From the NCBI GenBank assembly GCA_963721725.1, contig CAVRLX010000003.1, positions 434,001-498,000 on the forward strand: a DNA stretch of 64,000 nt, read 5' to 3'. The DNA is from RI-153 sp963721725 (GTDB taxonomy: Bacteria; Chloroflexota; Anaerolineae; Caldilineales; Caldilineaceae). The notes below the pieces were generated by a model. That model was given only the letters and a program-made list of their open reading frames with translations, was not told the DNA's origin and did no database searches. The translations under genes and the position numbers were made by a program. How positions within the stretch are numbered: position 1 is the first letter of the stretch; the number at the start of each line of letters is the position of its first letter. Shown one piece after another: positions 37,687-48,575 of this stretch.

Positions 37687-38856
37687 ATGACAACAAACCA
37701 CGAATTGGCCCAAGCCCGGCACGCATTGGCTGCGGCGGGCTGTGATGCGGTGTTGTTGGCGTCGCTGGCAAATGTGACCTATGTCAGCGGCTACGAAGTG
37801 CCCATCCCCGTGGGCGCGCACGCCGAGATGGCCTATGGGCCAGACCTGGCGCTGTGCAATGTGCGCGAAGCGGGCAGTTGGCTGATTGTTCCCGCCGGGG
37901 CAGCAGCGGGCGCGAGTCACCCATCGCGGCTGGACGCCATCCTCCCCTTTGACGGCTTTGACAGCTTCCACGCCACCGATTCGCACGCTTCCTATCTGGC
38001 AAGCGTGCGACAGGCGCTACACGAAGCAGGCCTAGCAAAGGTCAGCGCGACATTGGGCGTGGAACATCGAGCGCTGCCCTATGCCGTGGCGGCACTGCTG
38101 GCCGCCGAATTTCCCCGGCTGCGCTTGGTGGATGTGGCAGCGCCCATGCAAGCGGCGCGGCTGATCAAAACCGAGCGCGAGATTACACGGTTACGCCGAG
38201 CCAGCGCTGTGGCCGATGTGGGCCATCGCACGCTGGCGAAGTTGGCGCAAACTGCCGGACAGACGGAGTTTGCCATGTGGGGCGAAATTACAGCGGCCAT
38301 GGCAGCGGCGGCGGGGCGAGATATTCCCGTGGCGGGTGAATTGGTGACGGGGCCGCGCACCTGTGTGGTGAATTATCCCGGCGGGCCGCGCCAGCGCATT
38401 ACCGAAGCGGGCGACGCTGCACTTATGGACATTAGTCAACGCGTGGATGGCTATTGGTCCGATTGCACCAACACCCACGTTATCGGCGGGGTGGAGCCGA
38501 GCGCAGAGCAGCGGCGCTATGCCAAAGCCGCGCAAGCCGCCTGCGAAGCCGCCATCAACGCCCTGCGCCCCGGCAACGTGGCCGCGGATGCCTGGGCGGC
38601 GGCGGAAGCGGCCTTTCGATCCTTTGGCCTGGAGCCAGCCCACTACGCCGGTCATCAGATCGGCGTCACCGTCAACGAATTGCCTCGCCTCGTGGCCTAT
38701 GATCAGACGCCCATTCAGGCGGGCATGGTCTTTTCGGTGGAGCCGGGCGTCTATCAGGGGCCGGGCGGCAACTTCGGCGCACGCTCGGAAAAGATGGCGC
38801 TGGTCACCGCCAGCGGGCCAGAAATTCTGTCAGATTTTGAATGGGGGATTGAATAA
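37687..38856 (+). CDS. M24-family metallopeptidase (Xaa-Pro aminopeptidase/creatinase-like)
   Basis: 389 residues with the creatinase-type N-terminal domain and a C-terminal pita-bread domain. The metal ligands are visible in order: Asp in LMDISQRVDGYWSD, a second Asp 11 residues later, His in HYAGHQIG, Glu in FSVEPGVY and the final Glu in RSEKMAL. AAAAGGA precedes the start. It lies 1 nt before the FMN oxidase gene, so the two are co-translated. Members cleave Xaa-Pro peptides, but creatinase-like C-N hydrolases share the fold. The pairing with a hydroxyacid oxidase hints at a small-molecule substrate. Confidence 0.88.
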   Translation: MTTNHELAQARHALAAAGCDAVLLASLANVTYVSGYEVPIPVGAHAEMAYGPDLALCNVREAGSWLIVPAGAAAGASHPSRLDAILPFDGFDSFHATDSHASYLASVRQALHEAGLAKVSATLGVEHRALPYAVAALLAAEFPRLRLVDVAAPMQAARLIKTEREITRLRRASAVADVGHRTLAKLAQTAGQTEFAMWGEITAAMAAAAGRDIPVAGELVTGPRTCVVNYPGGPRQRITEAGDAALMDISQRVDGYWSDCTNTHVIGGVEPSAEQRRYAKAAQAACEAAINALRPGNVAADAWAAAEAAFRSFGLEPAHYAGHQIGVTVNELPRLVAYDQTPIQAGMVFSVEPGVYQGPGGNFGARSEKMALVTASGPEILSDFEWGIE

Positions 38857-38857
38857 A

Positions 38858-40027
38858 ATGAACATCGAAAAACGCTATCCGTGTGTGGCGGATATGGAAG
38901 CAGCGGCGCGCCGACGCATTCCGGGCTTTATGCTGGATTATCTGACCGGCGGCCTGGGCGAAGGGGCCAGCGTGCAGCGCAACCGCCACGAGATGAACAA
39001 TGTGCTGCTCATGCCGCGCTATCTTTCCGAGGCGGGCAACCCGGATATTCGCTGTCGTTTGTTGGGGCGCGACTATAATGCCCCTTTTGGCGTGGCTCCG
39101 CTTGGCCTTTCGGGGTTGATCTGGCCGCGCTCGGAGTATATTCTGGCGGCGGCAGCCAAAGCACACAACATCCCGTACACCCTGAGCACCGTTGCCACAG
39201 CCAGCCTCGAGAGCATCCGCCCGGTGGCCGGTGAAAATGGCTGGTTCCAGTTCTATCCGCCCAATGACTCCACCGTGGAGAAGTCGCTGCTCGACCGTTG
39301 CCATGTAGCGGGCTATGAGACAATTCTGCTCACGGTGGACGTGCCGTCTGTGACCCGGCGCGAACACGACATCCGCAATGGGCTGGCCGTGCCGCCGCGC
39401 TTTGATGCCAAAACCGTATGGCAGATGGTCACCCATCCTGATTGGGCGCTGCGGATGGCGCGTGCGGGTGTACCCCAATTTGTGAACATCAAGCCCTACT
39501 TTGCCGAGTCCGACTCGCGCAATGCGGGCAAGTCGATTCGGGCCTCGGTGGAGTTTATTAACAAGGTGATGAAAGGACACATCACAGCCGAGCGCTTTGC
39601 CCGCATCCGTGACCGCTGGCCGGGGAAATTGTTGGTCAAGGGCGTGCTGGCCCCCGACGAAGCAAGCCAATACATGGCGCTGGGCGCGGATGGGCTTGTA
39701 GTCTCTAATCACGGCGGGCGGCAACTGGACGCTGCGCCGTCGGTGGTTTCTGTTTTGCCCAGCATCCGCCAAGCGGTTGGCCCCGACGTGCCGCTGATTG
39801 CCGATAGCGGGGTGCGCTCTGGCCTCGACATCGCCCGGATGCTGGCATTGGGGGCGGATTTTGTGCTGATGGGGCGGCCCTTTCTCTTTGCTGTGGCGGC
39901 TCTGGATCACAAGGGTGGCGATCATGTGATGACAATTCTCAAGGCGGAGCTTCAGGCCGCTATGGGACAACTGGGCTGCCCGACGTTAAAGCAATTGCCC
40001 AGCTTTCTGCACAGCCATAGGGCATGA
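38858..40027 (+). CDS. FMN-dependent alpha-hydroxyacid oxidase / L-lactate dehydrogenase family
   Basis: 389 residues. Family landmarks: PFGVAPLGLSGLIWP (FMN-binding), WFQFYPP, LTVDVPSVTRREHD, LLVKGVLAPDEA (catalytic-region Lys), and the active-site strand GLVVSNHGGRQLD with its catalytic His and substrate Arg, then PLIADSGVRSGLDIARMLALGADFV. Oxidises L-2-hydroxyacids such as lactate, glycolate or mandelate. The start ATG overlaps the region just after the M24 stop (1-nt gap), so the genes are coupled. A terminator follows. Confidence 0.92.
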   Translation: MNIEKRYPCVADMEAAARRRIPGFMLDYLTGGLGEGASVQRNRHEMNNVLLMPRYLSEAGNPDIRCRLLGRDYNAPFGVAPLGLSGLIWPRSEYILAAAAKAHNIPYTLSTVATASLESIRPVAGENGWFQFYPPNDSTVEKSLLDRCHVAGYETILLTVDVPSVTRREHDIRNGLAVPPRFDAKTVWQMVTHPDWALRMARAGVPQFVNIKPYFAESDSRNAGKSIRASVEFINKVMKGHITAERFARIRDRWPGKLLVKGVLAPDEASQYMALGADGLVVSNHGGRQLDAAPSVVSVLPSIRQAVGPDVPLIADSGVRSGLDIARMLALGADFVLMGRPFLFAVAALDHKGGDHVMTILKAELQAAMGQLGCPTLKQLPSFLHSHRA

Positions 40028-40039
40028 GCCAATCAAAAA

Positions 40040-40073
40040 AACGAATGAACCGTGAAGAGTTTCCCGGTTCATT
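40040..40073 (+). terminator. Terminator after hydroxyacid oxidase gene
   Basis: ACGAATGAACCG / CGGTTCATTCGT stem of about 12 bp, 13 nt after the stop, followed by GTAATTTTGT. Confidence 0.7.
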
Positions 40074-40113
40074 CGTGTAATTTTGTGTTCCTTCGTGGAC
40101 TATTTCCTGTGTT

Positions 40114-40284
40114 TTAGCTAATGTGCGCGCCGTGGGTGTTGACATAGACAGCATAGATCGACTGGCTGGCCGTCATGAAAAGGCGGTTGCGCTTGGGGCC
40201 ACCCAAGCAAAGGTTCGAGGTGGTTTCGGGCTCATAGCGCACAACCCGCCGCCCGCCGTAGGGCGAGAAAGAGCCTGGGACGGT
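40114..40284 (-). pseudogene. C-terminal relic of SMP-30/gluconolactonase-like protein
   Basis: A minus-strand frame of about 56 codons reads SFSPYGGRRVVRYEPE, NLCLGGPKRNRLFMTASQSI and ends YAVYVNTHGAHIS. This is the C-terminal blade of the SMP-30/gluconolactonase beta-propeller (family pattern tN.cFGGpd...LfiT...s.y.v). A stop lies just upstream and PAL1 copy 6 begins 40 nt further on, so the rest of the gene is gone. A sugar lactonase would have fitted the neighbouring uronate genes. Confidence 0.7.
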
Positions 40285-40324
40285 TGGCGTTCACCTATTT
40301 GTCAATGAAATTTGGTAACTGTTC

Positions 40325-40375
40325 AGGTGCGACGCACTCGCCACACAAGCGTTTCACAGCGAGTGCGTCGCACCT
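40325..40375. repeat. Palindromic repeat PAL1, copy 6 (short-loop)
   Basis: Left arm AGGTGCGACGCACTCGCCA, right arm GCGAGTGCGTCGCACCT. The interior is reduced to about 15 nt (ACACAAGCGTTTCACA). GTAACTGTTC before and GGATCGTTAC after extend the palindrome. Confidence 0.88.
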
Positions 40376-40527
40376 GGATCGTTACAAAAATTTTAGCCAG
40401 CTTCCTTTTGACGGGTAGTTGGCCTCGTGTATGATTCTGGTTAGACCTAACATCTTTTCACCTTTTCAACGGTATTGCCAATGGCTTGCCGCCAGACGTT
40501 CCCCACCACCATCCAATTGAGGTTTCT

Positions 40528-41505
40528 ATGCGAATTGCCATTGTTTCAAGGCCACTGTCTGAGTACAACCTGCGTCTGGCCCAACAGATGGGGGTGACGG
40601 ACATCGTCAGCACCGTGCCCGGCGTCTCGCTCGCCCCGGAGATGAAGCAGCCTGCGCCCGGTGATCTGCGGGTGATGCTGGAGATGCGCCGCCAAGTGGA
40701 AGAGGCGGGGCTAACCTTGTCCGTGCTAGAAGGCTACCAACTCTCTGACCGGATTACCCTGGGGTTGCCCGGTCGGGATGACGATCTGGCTCTGGTCTGC
40801 CAGTTCATTGAAAACATGGGCAAGGCGGGGATTCCGATCTACTGTTACAATTTCATGGCGGTTTTCAACTGGGTGCGCACCTCTACCACCCATCTGGGGC
40901 GCGGCGGCGCGCTGGTTACGCAGTATGATCACGCGCAACTGGCTGATGCCCCGCTGACCCATGCTGGCACGATGAGCGACGAGCAGATGTGGGAAAATTT
41001 CGCCTATTTCTTAGAGCGGGTGCTACCGGTGGCGGAAAAGGCGGGGGTCAAATTGGCGCTGCATCCCGACGATCCGCCAATTTCACCGCTGCGCGGCTTG
41101 GCCCGGATTATGCGCAGTGTGGACGCGCTTAAGCGTGTGGTGGAGCTGATGCCCAGTGATTTCAACGGCATTACCCTCTGCCAGGGTACGATTGCCGCCA
41201 TGGGCGATGTAGATGTGCCGGCTACGATTCGCTACTTTGGCGAACGCAAGAAGATCTTTTTTGCCCACTTCCGCGACGTGCGCGGTAGTGTTCCCCGCTT
41301 TGAAGAGACCTTCCACGACGAGGGCAAAACGGATATGGCGGCCACCATGCGCGCCTATAAAGCGGTGGGCTTTGATGGCCCCATGCGCCCGGATCATGCG
41401 CCGACGATGGTGGGCGAGGATAATCTGGACCCTGGTTACATGGTGCTGGGGCGGCTCTTTGCCGTCGGCTATATGAGGGGCTTGATTGAAGCGGTCTCTC
41501 CGTAG
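40528..41505 (+). CDS. uxuA: Mannonate dehydratase
   Basis: 325 residues from ATG 40528 (GAGG upstream). Family landmarks in order: FNWVRTSTTH, YFLERVLPVAEKAGVKLALHPDDPP (metal-site strand, split), NGITLCQGTIAAMG, IFFAHFRDVRG, FHDEGKTDM and MRPDHAPTM. It dehydrates D-mannonate to 2-keto-3-deoxygluconate in glucuronate breakdown, using Mn2+. The downstream importer genes are on the opposite strand. With the IlvD-type dehydratase at 21 kb and the CE15 esterase at 10 kb it suggests use of plant uronates. No uxaC or uxuB is visible in the window. Confidence 0.93.
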   Translation: MRIAIVSRPLSEYNLRLAQQMGVTDIVSTVPGVSLAPEMKQPAPGDLRVMLEMRRQVEEAGLTLSVLEGYQLSDRITLGLPGRDDDLALVCQFIENMGKAGIPIYCYNFMAVFNWVRTSTTHLGRGGALVTQYDHAQLADAPLTHAGTMSDEQMWENFAYFLERVLPVAEKAGVKLALHPDDPPISPLRGLARIMRSVDALKRVVELMPSDFNGITLCQGTIAAMGDVDVPATIRYFGERKKIFFAHFRDVRGSVPRFEETFHDEGKTDMAATMRAYKAVGFDGPMRPDHAPTMVGEDNLDPGYMVLGRLFAVGYMRGLIEAVSP

Positions 41506-41556
41506 GCAAGGCGTAATACGTGAAAATCCCCTCACCCTTTCTGTTTCACAGCCGTT

Positions 41557-41704
41557 GCGTATTCTTGACAGCGAGGGCTGGTATCCTGAACTGGTGGGCA
41601 TGGACTACGACCCTCACGAGACGGACCGTGTGGCCGGGCAGGTGACGCGGCTCTTTATTCACGGCAAGTCAAACCATGTGGTGCACTTCTTCCGGGGGAG
41701 TTAA
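41557..41704 (+). other. Possible gene remnant of unknown family
   Basis: A frame reading LDSEGWYPELVGMDYD, PHETDRVAGQVTRLFIHG and KSNHVVHFFRGS to a stop at 41704 has good coding character but no start of its own and no family I recognise. It follows mannonate dehydratase by about 50 nt in another frame and looks like the tail of a lost gene. Confidence 0.3.
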
Positions 41705-41717
41705 GGGGGAGACGGAG

Positions 41718-41769
41718 GACGAAAGACGAACGTTTCGTATCTGGTCCTTCTAACCGTTCGTCTTTCGTC
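41718..41769. terminator. Long hairpin at 3' end of sugar importer operon
   Basis: A perfect 15-bp stem GACGAAAGACGAACG/CGTTCGTCTTTCGTC around 22 nt, overlapping the stop codon of the minus-strand permease. No T-run on the minus side, so it is more a REP-like end structure than a classic terminator. Confidence 0.6.
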
Positions 41770-42647
41770 ATTCCTTCACCGAACCCAGCATGATGCCCCG
41801 GATGAAGTACCGCTGCAGAAACGGATAGACCAGCAGAATCGGGATCATCGCGACAAAAAGTTTGGCGGCGTTGAGGGTGTTGTTTGAGAGTCAGCCATCA
41901 GCTGCGCCTGTCCACCCGTAAGCGCGGTACGCTTGGCGATGACGAGTTGCTGGATATAGGTCTGCAGCGGATAGTTGTCCGGATTGTTCATCAGGATCAG
42001 CCCATCGAAAAAGGAGTTCCAGTGCCCCACAAGGCTAAAAAGGGTGATGGTCGCCAGTGCGGGCAGCGATGTGGGCAGGTAGACGTGCCAGAGGAGTCTG
42101 CCAAGGGTTGGCCCCGTCGATACGCGCTGCTTCGTCCAGTTCTTTGGGGATGTTGCGGAAAAAGTTCATTAGGATAATCACGTTGAAGATCGGGACCGCC
42201 GTCGGTAACACCAGCGCCCAGATCGAGTCGATGAGCCCGTAGCGGCTAACTGGTCAGATACCAGGGAACCAGCCCTACGTTAAGGACCATGCCGACCACG
42301 AGCAGCCACATGAAAAAGTTACGGTCCGGAAAGGCTGTCGTACGCGAGAGCGGAAAGGCGGTGAGCACAGCCACGCCGAAGTTTAACAATCCACCCAGCA
42401 CCACCCGCTCAATCGAAATCAAAAAGGCGCGCCAGAAACTGCTGTCTTGAATGATGTACGCATACGAAAAAAGGTTAAAGCCAATCGGCCACAGCTTCAC
42501 CATGCCGCCGCTGACGGCGGCTTTTTCGCTAAAAGAGATCGCCAGTGTGTTGATAATCGGCAGCATCGTGGATGCAGCCAGCAGTAACAGCACAGCAGCG
42601 ATAATCCATTCCACCACTTGATCTTGCCAGCGTCGATTGGCACTCAT
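41768..42647 (-). CDS. Carbohydrate ABC transporter permease, YtcP/AraQ type (three frameshifts)
   Basis: Inner-membrane permease readable across several frames from ATG 42647 (GAGGA before it): MSANRRWQDQVVEWIIAA, MLPIINTLAISFSEKAA, then after a break near 42245 GLIDSIWALVLPTAVPIFN and the EAA loop KELDEAARIDGANPWQT, after a break near 42098 LWHVYLPTSLPALATITLF, and after one near 41880 NTLNAAKLFVAMIPILLVYP ending in QRYFIRGIMLGSVKE. This is the second permease of an LplB-YtcP-LipO-type importer, a family that often takes up aldouronates or other oligosaccharides. Two breaks are cured by removing one base, which points to sequence errors. Confidence 0.88.
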
Positions 42648-42841
42648 AGAGTCCTCTTCGTATGTCATCCGCAGATTACGCAGATTTTTCAGAAATAGCA
42701 CACGGATTCAATGGATTGAGCGGATTGACACAGATTCCAGAAGATTTCTTTTGCTTTTCTTTGCGCGCTTTGCATCTTTGCGGTGAATTCCCTGGAAATC
42801 TGCGGCATCTGTGTAATCTGCGGCTCTCTTTTGGCTTTGCG

Positions 42842-43732
42842 TTAAAAAATTCGATAGTTGGCAAACTTACTCGCTGTCCAATAGGAGATACCGATGAGGA
42901 TCAGCGAGACCACAGTTTTCAACAGCCCCACCATGGTGCCGATGCTGTATTGCCCCTGTACAAGACCGATGCGATAGACATAGGTGTCGAGCACATCGCC
43001 GGTGGAATAGACAATCGGGCTGTAGAGGTTAAAGATCTGGTCGAAGCCGGCGTTGAGGACGTTGCCGATTGCCAGCGAAGCCACGAGTACGATAACCGGG
43101 GTAATGCTGGGCAACGAAATATAGAGCATCTTTTGCAGCCGGTTGGCCCCATCCAGATCGGCCACCTCGTAAAGCGTGGGGTCGATGGTGGTCAGCGCGG
43201 CCAGATAGATGATGGCCTCGAAGCCAAACTCCTTCCACACATCGCTGATGATAATCACCCATGGAAAGAGCGAAGGACTGCCCAAAAACGAGAGCGATTC
43301 CACGCCGAGCAGCCCCAAGAAATCGTTAACCAGCCCATTGCGCGCCAGCAAGTTGCGCAAGATGCCGGCCAGGATTACCCACGAGAGAAAGTGGGGCAGA
43401 TAGACCAGGGTCTGAATCGAGCGGCGGATGCGCATGAAGCTGATTTCGTTGAGCAGCAGAGCAAAGGTGATCGCCACCCATTGGATCAGAATAATTTTAG
43501 CAATCGCAATAAAAAGGGTATTGCGCAAAACTTCGCGGGTGTCTTCAATGCGGAAAAGATAAGCAAAGTTTTCCAGCCCCACCCAGGGCGAATTGGCAAT
43601 GCCCAGCGCCGGATTAAATTTTTGAAAGGCGATCACCGAATAGAAAAGCGGGACAAAGGTAAACGCCACCAGCAAGATCATGCCCGGCAGCAACATAAGA
43701 TAATAGGCGAACTTGTCAGATTTGTTGTGCAT
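42842..43732 (-). CDS. Carbohydrate ABC transporter permease, LplB type
   Basis: 296 residues with six transmembrane helices: LMLLPGMILLVAFTFVPLFYS at the N-terminus (split), and the EAA loop YEVADLDGANRLQKMLYISLP near residue 200. The C-terminal IGISYWTASKFANYRIF-type tail is typical of LplB/YteP permeases. It lies between the binding protein and the second permease on the same strand. The gap to the second permease carries degenerate 'cagattacgcagat' repeats. Confidence 0.93.
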   Translation of the reverse strand: MHNKSDKFAYYLMLLPGMILLVAFTFVPLFYSVIAFQKFNPALGIANSPWVGLENFAYLFRIEDTREVLRNTLFIAIAKIILIQWVAITFALLLNEISFMRIRRSIQTLVYLPHFLSWVILAGILRNLLARNGLVNDFLGLLGVESLSFLGSPSLFPWVIIISDVWKEFGFEAIIYLAALTTIDPTLYEVADLDGANRLQKMLYISLPSITPVIVLVASLAIGNVLNAGFDQIFNLYSPIVYSTGDVLDTYVYRIGLVQGQYSIGTMVGLLKTVVSLILIGISYWTASKFANYRIF

Positions 43733-43751
43733 TGCCGCCTCGTGGGAGAGG

Positions 43752-43818
43752 AGAAGAGATTGAGAGATTAGGAGATCGGATCACAATCTCCCAATCTCCT
43801 AATCGCTCAATCTCTTCT
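43752..43818. repeat. Intra-operon hairpin between binding protein and LplB permease
   Basis: A perfect outer stem AGAAGAGATTGAG/CTCAATCTCTTCT with further pairing inside (AGATTAGGAGAT with ATCTCCTAAT). It fills the gap between the two genes. Confidence 0.75.
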
Positions 43819-43822
43819 CTAG

Positions 43823-45485
<1,663 letters not shown>

Positions 45486-45666
45486 AGTTCCTCCGGTGGG
45501 AGCAGAAAAGAGTGGGGTAAAGTTGGCAGTTTGGCGGCGACTGAAGTGACGATGCACAGCACACAACAGGCTTTGCTGTAACTGACAATGTAGAGTAGTT
45601 TATGGAGAGTTGGCTTTTTGTCAATGTGACGACCAAATCAATTATGCCTTGCGCCGAGAATCGACC

Positions 45667-46845
45667 ATGCGAAAAATTGAACAAATCGACTTTTTTTACC
45701 TTGCCATGCCCGAAATTTTAGACATTGGCGATGGCAGCCAGGATGCGCTGCTGGTGCGCATTGTCGCCGGCGATCAAGTGGGCTGGGGCGAATGTGAAGC
45801 CTCGCCCTTGGTCACGATTGCCAGCCTGATCTGCCCCATGTCGCACAGCGCGTGTAAACCGGTGCTGGCTTCTGTCTTGGGCGAAACGCTGGACAGCCCC
45901 GCCGATATTGTCCGCATCCACCAAAAAGTGCGCGAGAACAGCATGGATCTGCTCCAGGCCGATCATGCCCTTTCGGGCATCGACGTTGCCCTGTGGGATC
46001 TGCTGGGCCAGATCCGCCAACAGCCGGTTTATCAACTGTTGGGCTTCCCCCACGCCTACCCTAAACTCCCCTACGATTCGCTGCTTTTTGGCGATACGCC
46101 CCAAGAGACGCTAATCAAAGCCCGGCACGCAGCCCGGCAAAATTTCCGGGCGGTAAAGTTTGGCTGGGGACCGTTTGGGCGCGGCGATGTGCAAGCCGAT
46201 GTGGATCAGGTGATGGCCGCCCGCGAAGGGCTGGGCCAGGAAGGCATTTTGTGTGTCGATGTGGGCACGGTGTGGGGCAGTGATCCTGACGCAGCGCTGA
46301 AACGACTGCGCGTTCTCAAAGAATGTCGTGTCACTTGGCTGGAAGAACCCTTTCACACGGGCGCGCTTCACGCCTATCATACCCTCGCCCAGCACAGCGG
46401 GGCCGTTAAACTGGCGGGCGGCGAAGGCGCACACAACGAATTTATGGCCCAGCACATGATCGACTATGCCGGGATCGGCTATGTGCAGGTAGACACGGGG
46501 CGCATCGGCGGCATCACGGCGGCCAAGCGGGTTTTTGACTACGCCGAGGCCAGAGGGGTGCAGTTTGTCAACCACACCTTCACCTCCCACTTGGCCCTGA
46601 GCGCGTCGCTTCAGCCCTATGCTGGCGCAGCCGATCACAAATTATGTGAATATCCCGGTCAACTCTCGGCGCTGGCGCGGGATCTCACCGCCGAACACCT
46701 GGACCGCGACGCCAACGGCGAGATCTCGCTGCCCGCTGCGCCCGGTTTGGGGTTGGCGCCCAATCCAGCCACAATTCGCCGCTATTTGGTAGAGACTGAA
46801 ATTATCGTCAACGGTAAAGTGCTCTATCAAACGCCGAAGGTGTGA
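45667..46845 (+). CDS. Mandelate racemase/muconate lactonizing enzyme-like enolase-superfamily protein
   Basis: 392 residues. The capping domain (1-130) is followed by a barrel with AVKFGWGPFG (Lys acid/base strand), LCVDVGTVWGSD (first metal Asp), VTWLEEPFHTG (metal Glu), KLAGGEGAHNE (third metal Glu) and FVNHTFTSHLALSAS (His in the seventh strand). The enolase superfamily abstracts a proton alpha to a carboxylate, and MR-group members here are commonly sugar-acid dehydratases. It is divergent from the importer operon, with 181 nt between starts, and heads a plus-strand set with the next two genes. Confidence 0.9.
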   Translation: MRKIEQIDFFYLAMPEILDIGDGSQDALLVRIVAGDQVGWGECEASPLVTIASLICPMSHSACKPVLASVLGETLDSPADIVRIHQKVRENSMDLLQADHALSGIDVALWDLLGQIRQQPVYQLLGFPHAYPKLPYDSLLFGDTPQETLIKARHAARQNFRAVKFGWGPFGRGDVQADVDQVMAAREGLGQEGILCVDVGTVWGSDPDAALKRLRVLKECRVTWLEEPFHTGALHAYHTLAQHSGAVKLAGGEGAHNEFMAQHMIDYAGIGYVQVDTGRIGGITAAKRVFDYAEARGVQFVNHTFTSHLALSASLQPYAGAADHKLCEYPGQLSALARDLTAEHLDRDANGEISLPAAPGLGLAPNPATIRRYLVETEIIVNGKVLYQTPKV

Positions 46846-46999
46846 TCCAGCTATCGTGGCCCGCAAACTCAGGCTGAGCGACCCCGTTTCCGTCCAAAGA
46901 AGCGAAACTGTGATCCGCGATCAAGATTTGCCGCACACCCGCCACAGCCTGTACCATAGGCAGAGTGCTTTTCCCAGCCCACCCACAGGAGCAGACACC

Positions 47000-48517
47000 G
47001 TGTCGCCACGCCACCTTGCCGATCTATCCCCCCATGCCCGCACCCTGGCCGAAGAATCTCTGCATTGGAGCGAACAGTTCTGGAATCCGGCGCGGGCGCT
47101 GCTGGCGTTAGATTCGGAAAAACTGGGCGGTCACGTTCACCACAGCGTGCGTAATTCGGCGTGGTTTGCCCTGGGGCTGCTGTTGCGGAATGGCAACAAC
47201 GACTGCGAGCGTGCGATACGCACACTGCACGCCGTGCTGGATTATCAGTTTGACGAGCCGGGCACGCCCTATCACGGCACGTTCTATCGCGCGCCCGAAG
47301 AAGCCCACCCCCCCGCCAATGCCATGATGTGGCGCGACTATGACCCCAACTGGCGGCAGTTTATCGGCACTACGCTGGCGATTGCGGTGGACGAATACGC
47401 CGATCTGCTGCCCGCCGATCTGATCCGCCGCATCGACCGGGCCGTGGATCTCGCCATTGAGGGCGAGCCGCCCGACCGCTGCGCGCCCCACTACACCAAC
47501 ATCGCCCTCATGAAGTCTGCGCTGATGACGTGGGCCGGGGAGCGCTATGGCCGCCCGGATTGGAGCGCCGAGGGCGAACGCTTTGGCTGCGCTGCCCACG
47601 CTGTCTTTGCCGAGCACGGCACCTTCCACGAATACAACTCGCCCACCTATTATGGCGTCAACTTTTACGCGCTGGCCTTCTGGCGGCGCTACTCGCATTC
47701 GCCGCTGTTGCAAGAGTTGGGCGCGCAGATGGAAGCGGCCCTCTGGCGCGACACTGCGCAGTTTTATCACGCCGGGCTGCAAAACGTGGCCGGTCCCTAT
47801 AGCCGCACCTATGGCATGGACATGCGCCATTACGGCGCGCTGCTGGGGATGTCGATCTGGCTGGGCGTGGGCCGCGATGAAGCACCTTTTCCGCGTGCCG
47901 AGGGTATGTTTGATCACGGCCACGACTTCTGCTTTGGTCCGGCCTTTGCCCTGGCCGAGACGGTGATCCCGGCTGATGTGTTGCCGCATTTACACAGCTT
48001 TCAGGGCGAGCGGATCATTGAGCGGCGGCTGCCCACCCATCACGAGCGCACCGTGACAGCCTGGCTGGGTACATCCGCCATGATCGGCGCGGAATCGCTG
48101 CGCCTGAGCGGCGAGATGCCGGGGATTCTGCCCAATCTCGACAGCGAACAGTATCATCCCGTAACGATGCACTGGCGCACCCCCACAGGCAATGTGGGCT
48201 GGCTACGCCTGTGCCACTGGGGGCCGGTGGACGCCCGCGCCGCCGCCGGAAAGCTCATAGTACAAGGGCAGTGGCTCTCCGCTGCCGAAGATCGCTACGG
48301 CACGGCACATCGCCAATACATCTTCGAGATCTTTAGCCCCGATGGCACAGCGCAGATTGCCTCCGACTATTGGCACATGCCCGGACTCTCAGTCCACATT
48401 GCCAGCAACGCACCCGCGCCCCATGTGATCATCACCGAGCAGACGAGCCGAATTATCTACACCATCCCCTCCACCACCGAAGCCTTTGTGCTGGACCTTG
48501 AAATCGTTGAGATCTGA
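47000..48517 (+). CDS. Large (alpha/alpha)-toroid-like protein, possible polysaccharide-active enzyme
   Basis: 505 residues. GTG 47000, preceded by AGGAG, is chosen because the extra 48 upstream codons look non-coding. Helical repeats fill residues 10-340 (SVRNSAWFALGLLLRNGNN, TLAIAVDEYADLLPADLI), with HEYNSPTYYGVNFYALAFW and YSRTYGMDMRHYGALLGM as conserved-looking blocks rich in Tyr, His and Asn. The rest is beta-rich. This layout resembles heparinase/alginate-lyase-like proteins and other toroid glycosidases. No signal peptide, so action on imported oligosaccharides is likely. The family is not firmly identified. It starts 154 nt after the enolase-superfamily gene. Confidence 0.55.
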   Translation: MSPRHLADLSPHARTLAEESLHWSEQFWNPARALLALDSEKLGGHVHHSVRNSAWFALGLLLRNGNNDCERAIRTLHAVLDYQFDEPGTPYHGTFYRAPEEAHPPANAMMWRDYDPNWRQFIGTTLAIAVDEYADLLPADLIRRIDRAVDLAIEGEPPDRCAPHYTNIALMKSALMTWAGERYGRPDWSAEGERFGCAAHAVFAEHGTFHEYNSPTYYGVNFYALAFWRRYSHSPLLQELGAQMEAALWRDTAQFYHAGLQNVAGPYSRTYGMDMRHYGALLGMSIWLGVGRDEAPFPRAEGMFDHGHDFCFGPAFALAETVIPADVLPHLHSFQGERIIERRLPTHHERTVTAWLGTSAMIGAESLRLSGEMPGILPNLDSEQYHPVTMHWRTPTGNVGWLRLCHWGPVDARAAAGKLIVQGQWLSAAEDRYGTAHRQYIFEIFSPDGTAQIASDYWHMPGLSVHIASNAPAPHVIITEQTSRIIYTIPSTTEAFVLDLEIVEI

Positions 48518-48575
48518 TAAGAAGCGATGGGGCGATTAGCGATTCAATCTCCCGATCTCACCCAAAGGAACACCT

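Noticed and set aside
42662..43771. 369-codon plus-strand frame opposite the LplB permease
   Set aside because: Antisense shadow of a clear membrane protein; no family, no ribosome site.
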